From contig CAJUQQ010000032.1 in NCBI GenBank assembly GCA_910588175.1, positions 1 through 21,271 on the forward strand: DNA of 21,271 nucleotides. The letters run 5' to 3'. The stretch comes from an uncultured Oscillibacter sp. (GTDB lineage Bacteria; Bacillota; Clostridia; Oscillospirales; Oscillospiraceae). Numbering within the stretch: the stretch's first letter is position 1; each line of letters opens with the position of its first letter. The notes below the pieces were generated by a model. That model had not been told where the DNA came from. It was given only the letters and a program-made list of their open reading frames with translations, and made no database searches. A program made the position numbers and the translations under genes. This document shows, one piece after another, positions 1 to 5,726 of the stretch.

Positions 1-50
1 TCCAGCGCCGCGAACATGGCGCTGTAGTCAACAGGTTTTCTGACGTTCAT
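1..50 (-). CDS. Start of an integrative-element gene (partial, runs off left edge)
   Basis: Only the first 16 codons and part of the next are in the window, read leftward from an ATG at 50. The peptide begins MNVRKPVDYSAMFAAL. From memory this opening is common in a protein carried by clostridial conjugative elements, possibly of the DUF1016 type, but the piece is too short to assign. A GGAGAAG-type ribosome site lies just upstream (about 57-63). It follows a relaxase scrap in the same reading frame, so the gene sits in mobile-element debris. Confidence 0.4.
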   Translation of the reverse strand, partial: MNVRKPVDYSAMFAAL

Positions 51-180
51 TCTGGCTTCTCCTTGGTGTCCGGGAAAATGCTCTTTACAAAACTGCTCAC
101 CCAACGCTTGCGCCCGGTCTACGGTCAAGCCGTTGTCTGGTACGTCACGGGGGTCAAAGCTGATGATATAGTGGTGGCTC
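51..180 (-). pseudogene. Relaxase (MobA/VirD2-type) internal fragment
   Basis: In the frame that leads into the ATG at 50, the minus strand reads KSHHYIISFDPRD followed by a stretch ending in EHFPGHQ. This matches the region just before the HxHxHxxxN metal-binding motif of relaxases from clostridial mobilisable elements. The three-histidine motif that should follow is missing: after FPGHQ the frame goes straight to GEAR and the next gene. There is no start codon, and the right end is fused to the recombinase remnant near 172-185. I read it as a deletion scar, not a working relaxase. The family call rests on recognised sequence; the exact boundaries are uncertain by about 15 bases. Confidence 0.5.
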
Positions 181-862
181 TTTACGTCCTCTGTGGGCTT
201 CCAGACGTTCCGTTTCCTCCGGCGTTAAGGCTTCCCCCTCTTTTTGGGCGGCGGCAAGCTCTTTGAGCGTCCTTGCCTTTGGCTGTCCGGCTTTCTGCCT
301 TTCGCGCCACGCCTTATGCTGTGCGGCTTTCTTCCGGCGGTGTTCCGCAAGCCGTTCCGTTTCTTCCGGCGTAAGCTCCGCCCCGGTCTTTTCCAGTTTC
401 ATAAGCTCCTTTATGGATTTTTTCTTAGGCGGCTTGGGCGGCTCTGCGGCTTTGCGTTTCTCCCGCCATTCCTTTTGCCACTCCCGGTTATGTGCAAGCC
501 GCTTTTCCTCGGCTTCCAGTTCCTCCGGGGTGAGAAGCCCCGCCTTTTTCCTTGCGGTAAATTCCCGTTTCTCTGCCTTGCGCTTCTCATACCGCGCCTT
601 TTCAAGCTCCTTTGACCGGGCTTCCTTTGCCGCCTGTTCCTCCTGCTGGCGGCGTTGTTCCTCCACCTCTGCCGGGGTGACGATATGGGCGGGTACTTCA
701 AATGCGCCGATAAAGTTTAAATAAATGTCTATCCGCTGGCGGCGGTCATTCCCCCGCCCCTCGCCCTCATGCACAATCACTTTCTCGATAAACTCGTTGA
801 GCATGGGCGTTGTAAGCTCGGAGAAATCGGTATAGCGTTTCACAAGCTGGATAAACTGGTCT
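154..862 (-). pseudogene. Large serine recombinase, C-terminal remnant (DUF4368 region)
   Basis: The translation opens with DQFIQLVKRYTDFSELTTPM and continues with IDIYLNFIGAFEVP. This is the DUF4368 segment near the C terminus of large serine recombinases of Tn4451/TnpX-like elements. The catalytic serine domain and the zinc-ribbon region are absent: just upstream, at about 862-866, the sequence turns into the 5' end of an unrelated ATPase gene. After DUF4368 comes an unusually long charged tail of Lys, Arg, Glu and Ala in three ~50-residue repeats, each containing LTPEE (residues ~104, 157 and 206 counted from the GTG at 843). The last ten residues before the stop at 154 belong to relaxase DNA read out of frame, so both ends are broken. 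No recombinase activity is expected. Confidence 0.7.
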
Positions 863-1009
863 GTTTTTCCCGACCTTGGGAGAACCAGCGAGGATGTGCA
901 GGCCCTGGGAGATCAGTGTGTCCACCACAAAGCTCAGCGGCTGGAGCGGGCGATTCATCAGAGTCTCCCCGTCGATGGTGTTGAGCGATGAGAGAATGGT
1001 GTTTTTCAT
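767..1009 (-). pseudogene. RepA-like AAA ATPase, truncated at Walker A and fused to foreign DNA
   Basis: The ATG at 1009 is preceded by an excellent ribosome site (AAAGGAGG, about 1017-1024). The first ~48 residues contain LSFVVDTLISQGLHILAGSP followed by KVGK. This is the layout of RepA/AAA_25-type ATPases of plasmids and integrative elements, in which a 'lids-target' stretch leads into Walker A (GxPxxGKS). Directly after GK, where Ser or Thr is expected, the sequence changes into the serine recombinase remnant read in another frame, ending in ~30 unrelated residues and a stop at 767. An 80-residue chimeric peptide could still be made, but Walker B and the rest of the ATPase are lost. Confidence 0.6.
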
Positions 1010-1046
1010 CGTAGTACCTCCTTTGAAAATTGATTTGACTTTTATT

Positions 1047-1144
1047 CGCTCATATGATAGTCTTATTTTATCTTTTGTTATATGAGCGGTCTCTTCATGT
1101 TCCAGTTTAGCAGGCTCCCGGGTTCCTGTCAAGACCGTTCATAT
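1047..1144. repeat. Three copies of a CGCTCATAT repeat in the divergent spacer
   Basis: CGCTCATAT lies at 1047-1055. Its exact inverted copy ATATGAGCG lies at 1080-1088. An extended inverted partner, AGACCGTTCATAT at 1132-1144, matches the complement of 1080-1092 at 12 of 13 positions. The copies sit between the minus-strand ATPase start (1009) and the plus-strand DUF6076 start (1182). The third copy overlaps a TATAAT box at 1142-1147. This looks like an operator set for a DNA-binding protein, or iteron-like sites, that came with the mobile element. Confidence 0.5.
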
Positions 1145-1181
1145 AATTATTTTATTGACAGTCTATTTTCGGGGGTGTGAA

Positions 1182-2141
1182 ATGAACCACTATACATTCA
1201 AAACCTACATCTCCAACCGCAGAGAGCATTTTTGTTATGGCCCTGACTCATCGCTGGCAAAAAAAGACTTCCCGTTTCCGGAAAGTCTTTTGAGGCTGCT
1301 GCGTCTGGATATCTGGAAGTATGAGCCCATGATCAAGAATATGGAGAAGGCGGTCCTGCGGTTCTACCAGACCCGGGATTCGCAGGACGCGGCCATCGTT
1401 CTCGCCGGATTGGACGAGCTGGCGGAGGCCCACATCTATTTCCACCAGCTTCGCCTGGACTGGTTGCAGCGTTTCAATCAAGCGGCAAACTCGGACGGCT
1501 CTGATCTGATCGACCTTCTGCCCAGGAAGGACCTGACCCACATCCCCAGCAATCTTGACACCATGCAGAGGCAGATCCAGCGGCTCTTCCAGGAGGTCCT
1601 GGACATTGATCTGGGGAAAAAGGCCTCCGTCCAGGAGCTTATGGCGAGTTACTACAAGCGTGAGGGCTCCGACACACTGAACACGTTCCAGTTCTGCGTC
1701 CTGCCTCTGAAATTCGAGCTGGTTGACTCCCACACCTTCACGGAGGTCCTCTATCCCAAAACCATCTACGACCTGATCGACTACTTCCTTCGGGAGTGCG
1801 TCCAGCGGGAACAGCGGATGCGCGTGTGCAAGAACTGCGGCCTCTACTTCGCCGTCAAGGGCAGGGGCACCGCCGAGTACTGCGACGTCACCACGGATGA
1901 AAAGGGGCGTGTCTGCAAGGAGATCGGCGCTTTCGTCCACTGGTCACAGAGCAAGGAGAATGACGAGATATTCAAGGTCTACCGCCGGGAGTACAAGAAG
2001 CGGTTTGCTTGGACGAAGACCGGAAAGATCACTCCTGCTACGCTCTACGCCTGGGGTGAGAGGGCCAGAGAGAAAAAAGCGGAGTGCGAGGCGGGGAAGA
2101 TCTCGCTGGAGGAGTATCAGGAGTGGCTCAAAAACTCCTAA
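1182..2141 (+). CDS. DUF6076 protein with a four-cysteine zinc-finger-like motif
   Basis: The 319-residue protein starts at the ATG at 1182, behind GGGGGTGTGAA; a start at 1155 is possible but has no ribosome site. The first ~205 residues are helix-rich and I recognise no known enzyme motif in them. The C-terminal part has Cys216, Cys219, Cys234 and Cys245 in the form CKNCG, EYC, RVC, followed by KRFAW and a charged tail ending EEYQEWLKNS. This is the pattern of DUF6076, a family of unknown function often found beside plasmid- or ICE-type genes in Clostridia; the family name is from memory. The cysteines suggest a metal-binding, possibly nucleic-acid-binding, module. The divergent truncated ATPase and shared repeats suggest it came in with an integrative element. 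No signal peptide or membrane segment is seen. Confidence 0.7.
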   Translation: MNHYTFKTYISNRREHFCYGPDSSLAKKDFPFPESLLRLLRLDIWKYEPMIKNMEKAVLRFYQTRDSQDAAIVLAGLDELAEAHIYFHQLRLDWLQRFNQAANSDGSDLIDLLPRKDLTHIPSNLDTMQRQIQRLFQEVLDIDLGKKASVQELMASYYKREGSDTLNTFQFCVLPLKFELVDSHTFTEVLYPKTIYDLIDYFLRECVQREQRMRVCKNCGLYFAVKGRGTAEYCDVTTDEKGRVCKEIGAFVHWSQSKENDEIFKVYRREYKKRFAWTKTGKITPATLYAWGERAREKKAECEAGKISLEEYQEWLKNS

Positions 2142-2293
2142 ATAAGCCATACAACAATACATGGCGGAGATTATCAAACCGGGAAAACCCAACAGGAGTG
2201 CACTCTGTTATACGTGATCGACAGATGGGATGTTCTGTTCCCCCACGCATCCTGACTCCTGATATATTTGCCTTAAAAATTGTCCGACCTGCC
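2142..2293. other. Spacer between DUF6076 gene and glgA promoter, no gene seen
   Basis: No credible coding frame is present. A short dyad (AGTGCACT core, 2191-2209) has no loop and no T run, so it is not a convincing terminator for the upstream gene. Confidence 0.5.
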
Positions 2294-2322
2294 TTGTTTT
2301 GCATTTGTTCATGCTGTATAAT
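2294..2322 (+). promoter_or_regulatory. Predicted sigma-A promoter of glgA
   Basis: TTGTTT at 2294-2299 and a perfect TATAAT at 2317-2322 are separated by 17 bp. Transcription would start near 2329, giving a leader of about 170 nucleotides that begins almost exactly at the long inverted repeat (2331-2417). Confidence 0.6.
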
Positions 2323-2330
2323 GATAAAGT

Positions 2331-2417
2331 CCCAATTTGGTTCCGTATTCCCGGCAGGGTCTAAAGCGTCATGCCGCAATAGCTCAAGAAGAAACGGGAA
2401 CACGAAAGCAAATTGGG
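2331..2417 (+). repeat. Long inverted repeat in the glgA leader
   Basis: A 23-bp arm at 2331-2353, starting CCCAATTTG, pairs with an arm at 2395-2417, ending CAAATTGGG; 20 of 23 positions are complementary. The 41-base loop is 2354-2394. It lies right after the predicted transcription start and about 83 bases before the glgA start codon. It has no T run, so it is not a simple terminator. It could be an RNA hairpin at the 5' end of the message, or the two ends of a tiny non-autonomous element. Confidence 0.6.
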
Positions 2418-2500
2418 CGATTATAAATAACGGCTGGATGCGCTCTTCGCAACGCGTCAGGAAACCAGAGTTCATAAATCAGGATGTAAGGTGATGCAAA

Positions 2501-4288
2501 ATGGCAAAAAAGAAAACCGCAAAGACTGACAGAACAAACAAAGCTCCATTGGAACCAATTACCGCAGAACCCAAGGTTCAAGCTGCCGGGGAGGACAGTG
2601 TGAACCCGCTGGCGGAAAAAATTGAAGCGGAACCTCCCAAGGCTGCAGAAGAGCAGATTGAAAAGCTTCCGCAGACCGAACCCGCAAATGCGGTCCAGGA
2701 GGAACGGCCACAGCCGGCAGACATAGAAACTACGGAAGAGAATACCCCGGTGGAGGAACCTGCAGAAATACCTGCTCCGGAGGATGTCGTGGCGGAAGAG
2801 CCCACAGAAGCGTCCACACCGGAACAGGCTAATCCGTCCCCCAGAAGGAGCGTCGTGTTCATCGGTTCGGAATGCTATCCATTTGTCAAGACCGGCGGCC
2901 TGGGCGATGTGATGTACGCGCTTCCCAAGGCGCTGGTGAAGCAAAACTGCGATGTGAAAGTCATCCTTCCCCGCTATAAGTGCATCCCGTGGGAGTATCA
3001 GCAGAAAATGATTTACCGCGGATCTTTTCAGATGGACCTCTGCGCCGATGGCCGGTCTTATTATGTGGGCATCATGGAGTATGTCTGGGACGGCGTGGTA
3101 TACGATTTTATTGACAACGAAGAGTTTTTCAGCTGGGGAAATCCATACACTAATCTCATTGACGATATCCCCAAATACTGCTACTTCGCAAAGGCGGCTC
3201 TTGCGGCGCTGAACTACATGGATTGGATCCCCGATATCATCCACTGCCACGACTGGCAGGCCGCCCTGGTCCCGGTGTATCTGCGGACGCTGTTTGCCAA
3301 CACCCGGCTCAACAGCGCGAAAACGATCCTGACCATCCACAATCTCCGTTTCCAGGGAATTTACGATATTCCTACAATTCGCTACTGGTCCGGACTGCCG
3401 GATTACGTCTTTGACATGGATGCTTTGAAAACAGGCTATAACGACGCAAATATGCTCAAGGGCGGATTGGCCTACGCAAACATCATTACCACCGTAAGCC
3501 AGACCTATGCGGGGGAGATTCAGAGCGCGTACTACGGAGAGACCTTAGACGCCCATCTGCGGTATCATTCCGGCAAACTGCGCGGCATTGTAAACGGCAT
3601 CGACTATGATATATGGAACCCGGAGACCGATTCCTGCCTGCACGCCGGCTACAACATCTCCAATGTGCTGGAAAAGAAAAAGGAGAACAAGCAGAAGCTG
3701 CAGGAGGAATTGGGACTGGTCCAGGACAGCGGCAAATTTGTGATCGGACTGATCTCCCGGCTGACGAATCAGAAGGGACTGGATTTGGTCAATGCCGTTC
3801 TTCCCCAAGTTGTGGACAAGTATACGCAAGTCGTGGTGCTTGGCAGCGGAGACCGGGTATATGAGGACTCTTTCCGGTATTATGAGAATGCGTACAAGGG
3901 ACGCGTGTGCGCGAATATCATGTACGATGAAGCGCGGTCGCACAGGATCTACGCAGGAGCCGACGCCCTGTTGGTCCCGTCTCAATTTGAGCCCTGCGGG
4001 CTGACGCAGCTCATCGCCATGCACTACGGCACCATTCCCATCGTCCGGGAAACCGGCGGTTTGAAGGATACGGTGGAGCCTTATAACATGGGCCTCAACT
4101 CCGGGAATGGCTTTACCTTCGACCGCTACGACGCCGGCCTGCTTCTGGACGCTATCAACCGGGCGAAGGCGTTCTATTTTGACCAGCGCAAGTATTGGGA
4201 CGAAATGATCCTGCGGGATATGGTGAAGGACCTGTCCTGGGAGAACTCCGCAAAACAATATAAAGACTTGTATCTGAGCCCGGCTTGA
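2501..4288 (+). CDS. glgA: Glycogen synthase (ADP-glucose, GT5) with acidic N-terminal extension
   Basis: Transfers glucose from ADP-glucose to the end of a growing alpha-1,4-glucan in the cytoplasm. After a ~115-residue Glu/Pro/Ala-rich extension with no domain signature, the GT5 catalytic core begins at RRSVVFIGSECYPFVKTGGL. KTGGL (residues 130-134) is the ADP-glucose-binding loop. Further family motifs are IIHCHDWQAALVP, TIHNLRFQG, VNGIDYDIWNP, GLISRLTNQKG, and PSQFEPCGLTQ followed by ETGGLKDTV near the C terminus, which carries the conserved acceptor/donor glutamate. The total of 595 residues compares with about 480 for usual bacterial GlgA; the excess is the extension. The ATG at 2501 follows AAGGTGATG. 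It is a single gene with its own promoter, not next to glgC, glgB or glgP. Glucose 1-phosphate from the GH94 enzymes downstream could feed this pathway, but that link is inference. Confidence 0.93.
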   Translation: MAKKKTAKTDRTNKAPLEPITAEPKVQAAGEDSVNPLAEKIEAEPPKAAEEQIEKLPQTEPANAVQEERPQPADIETTEENTPVEEPAEIPAPEDVVAEEPTEASTPEQANPSPRRSVVFIGSECYPFVKTGGLGDVMYALPKALVKQNCDVKVILPRYKCIPWEYQQKMIYRGSFQMDLCADGRSYYVGIMEYVWDGVVYDFIDNEEFFSWGNPYTNLIDDIPKYCYFAKAALAALNYMDWIPDIIHCHDWQAALVPVYLRTLFANTRLNSAKTILTIHNLRFQGIYDIPTIRYWSGLPDYVFDMDALKTGYNDANMLKGGLAYANIITTVSQTYAGEIQSAYYGETLDAHLRYHSGKLRGIVNGIDYDIWNPETDSCLHAGYNISNVLEKKKENKQKLQEELGLVQDSGKFVIGLISRLTNQKGLDLVNAVLPQVVDKYTQVVVLGSGDRVYEDSFRYYENAYKGRVCANIMYDEARSHRIYAGADALLVPSQFEPCGLTQLIAMHYGTIPIVRETGGLKDTVEPYNMGLNSGNGFTFDRYDAGLLLDAINRAKAFYFDQRKYWDEMILRDMVKDLSWENSAKQYKDLYLSPA

Positions 4289-4300
4289 TGAATACGCCGG

Positions 4301-4456
4301 GACTTGTTTAAGAACCTGTATTCACAACCGTTGGACGCCGTCTGACTGGTCAAGGCGATTTGACGCAGCAATACTTTGTGTATTGCAAGGAAAATCAACG
4401 CAGAGCGGCGGAAAAATATCCGCCAATTGGGCGTTTTGCTATTTTTCAAACAAGGC
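4301..4456. repeat. Structured, MITE-like spacer after glgA
   Basis: No gene is visible here. The spacer is bounded by an inverted 7-bp pair, CTTGTTT at 4303-4309 and AAACAAG at 4448-4454. It contains two clean hairpins: GCAATAC/GTATTGC (4368-4386, 5-base loop) and GGCGGA/TCCGCC (4407-4424, 6-base loop). The size (~155 bp), terminal inverted pair and internal structure suggest a small non-autonomous mobile or dispersed repeat. It may also serve as the end of the glgA transcript, though no long T run follows either stem. Confidence 0.35.
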
Positions 4457-4479
4457 CTAGTACTTTACCAAATTAGAAA

Positions 4480-5165
4480 TTATAAGATAATAGGGTATAG
4501 TTTTCTGAGTTTGCACCTGGCATCATCAGAGGAAAATCTCCAACGGACAGTAGAGCAAACGGAGTTTCTGTACATCGCCCATGCGTTGACCTGGCGCTGC
4601 ATAGTCTCGAAAGAAGATAAGGCTTGAGAGAGGCACTGTCTGGAAAGGATGCCAATTTCAATCTCTGCCATATTCAGCCAGGAGGCGTGAATGGGAGTGT
4701 AGTGAATTTCCAACCGCTGTATGATCCGTCTGGCCTGAGCAGGTTCAAAAGCTTTATACAAGGACGCAATCGAGTGAATGCTCAAATTGTCCATGACCAG
4801 CACAATTTTTTCACAATGGCCGTAATGGACATCCACCAGTTCATGCAGAAAATGGGCAAAATCTACTGCAGTTCTGGTGTGTGTAAGTTTCACAACCCTT
4901 TTGCAGGCCAGCGGTTCAAAGGCAACAAACAAATCCACCACGCCACAGCGGCGGTACTCGTAATCTTCCCGTTCCACACTTCCTGGTTTTGCTGGGATGC
5001 GCTGTTTCTCAACCAGCTGCAGGTTTGTTTCATCCAGGCAGACTACCGGGCGCAAAGGGTCGTAAGGCTGCTGGTATACATCCAGAACATCCTCCATCCG
5101 CGCTACAAATTCCGCCCCCGGCTTGGGGATACACCATTCCTTCTTTTGCCAAGGCTTAAGTTCGT
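4480..5165 (-). CDS. IS630 transposase, catalytic DDE frame
   Basis: This is the -1 frame continuation from the A7 run. It reads LKPWQKKEWCIPKPGAEFVA into MEDVLDVYQQPYDPLRPV, and it carries the IS630/Tc1-type catalytic triad: the first Asp in VCLDETN, the second in LVMDNLSIHS, and Glu in WLNMAEIEIGIL. An internal ATG at 5097 opens this frame, but no good ribosome site precedes it. Expression as a fusion with the upstream frame is therefore more likely. The stop is at 4480-4482, inside the left inverted repeat region. The catalytic part looks complete and undamaged, so the element may still be active if the frameshift works. Confidence 0.85.
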
Positions 5166-5600
5166 TTTTTTCAGTGTGTCCATCACGGCTGTGTCGGAGA
5201 TACTCTCCACGATCCCCAGACGTACCAGTTCATCCGCAATCAGCTGCAATGTCCACCGTTCCCGCCCCTCCGGCGCTTCCGAGCAGGCGATGGCTATGAT
5301 ATGTGCCTCCACTCGCCCGTCTACCTTCTTGTGCCGGTTCACTTGCTCCTTCCGCCCCAGAGCCGCTTCTACGCCGTCAGTTACAAATCGTTTTGCTATC
5401 CGACAGATTGTGTGTGGCGTGGCATGATACGCTTCCCTTATTTTATCGTATGTCCACTCTCGGTTTTCTGGTATTTCATCCAATTTCAACAGTATCTGGG
5501 CATGCTTGATTCGATATCCTTGGGTTCGTCCTTTTGCAATTAGCTCCTGCAGCATGTCCCGTTCTTCATCCGTTAATGTTACGATGTATTTGTGGTTCAT
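5103..5600 (-). CDS. IS630 transposase, N-terminal frame (DNA-binding)
   Basis: Starts at the ATG at 5600. The 165 residues include an N-terminal helix-turn-helix region (YDKIREAYHATPHTICRIAK) of the kind that binds the inverted repeats, and then the winged-helix linker ending ESISDTAVMDTLKK. After the A7 run at 5165-5171 this frame reads SLGKRRNGVSPSRGRNL and stops. The expected transposase continuation (LKPWQKKEWCIPKPGAEF) is in the neighbouring -1 frame without interruption. The two frames therefore belong to one protein made by frameshifting or slippage, or the gene has an indel. Confidence 0.85.
   Translation of the reverse strand: MNHKYIVTLTDEERDMLQELIAKGRTQGYRIKHAQILLKLDEIPENREWTYDKIREAYHATPHTICRIAKRFVTDGVEAALGRKEQVNRHKKVDGRVEAHIIAIACSEAPEGRERWTLQLIADELVRLGIVESISDTAVMDTLKKTNLSLGKRRNGVSPSRGRNL
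5165..5171 (-). other. A7 slippery run at the transposase frame junction
   Basis: On the coding strand seven A residues lie between CTG and CGAAC. Reading an eighth A, or slipping back one base, joins the DNA-binding frame to the catalytic frame without losing residues (KKNELKPW). Slippage on A runs is a known way for several IS families to make full transposase. Confidence 0.6.
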
Positions 5601-5678
5601 TCCTCATCACCCGAGGGTATTTTACCACATTTCTCGCTTCTTCGCTATTTCTATTTCCTATCTTGGTGAACTACTAGT

Positions 5679-5720
5679 ATAAGAAGAAAAAACGGGTGCT
5701 GTCTTTTGACAGCACCCGTT
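5679..5720 (-). terminator. Rho-independent terminator of the importer/GH3/msmK operon
   Basis: A perfect 13-bp stem, AACGGGTGCTGTC (5691-5703) with GACAGCACCCGTT (5708-5720), closes a 4-base loop. On the minus strand it is followed by TTTTTTCTTCTT down to 5679. It begins 6 bases after the msmK-like stop codon. The stem itself is symmetric and the T tract points leftward, so the operon on the minus strand is its client. Confidence 0.92.
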
Positions 5721-5726
5721 TCGGCA

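Larger units (their letters stand above)
4458..5676 (-). mobile_element. Complete IS630-family insertion sequence
   Basis: Both ends carry the same inverted repeat: CTAGTACTTTACCAAATTAG read from 4457 on the plus strand, and CTAGTAGTTCACCAAGATAG read from 5677 on the minus strand, with similarity running on for several more bases. Each junction contains CTAG, and TA (4458-4459 and 5675-5676) is the likely target duplication. This fits IS630-type cut-and-paste insertion into TA within CTAG. The body is about 1.2 kb and holds a transposase in two overlapping frames. The element landed between the glgA spacer and the terminator of the beta-glucan operon, so it breaks no host gene. Confidence 0.88.

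Noticed and set aside
244..724. Plus-strand frames rich in Phe, Leu and Cys opposite the recombinase remnant
   Set aside because: They look membrane-like only because they are the complement of a Lys/Arg/Glu-rich tail.
767..1132. Start of the truncated ATPase at 1132 rather than 1009
   Set aside because: The extra 41 residues are encoded by the AT-rich regulatory spacer, and the strong ribosome site is directly before 1009.
1155..1160. TTGACA upstream of the DUF6076 gene as a -35 box
   Set aside because: A -10 at the proper distance would fall on the start codon, so it cannot serve this gene as annotated.
2191..2209. Dyad around AGTGCACT as a terminator of the DUF6076 gene
   Set aside because: There is no loop and no T run; the stem is short and interrupted.
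4624..5427. A 267-codon plus-strand frame within the IS element
   Set aside because: It is antisense to the transposase, whose DDE motifs and inverted repeats explain the region.
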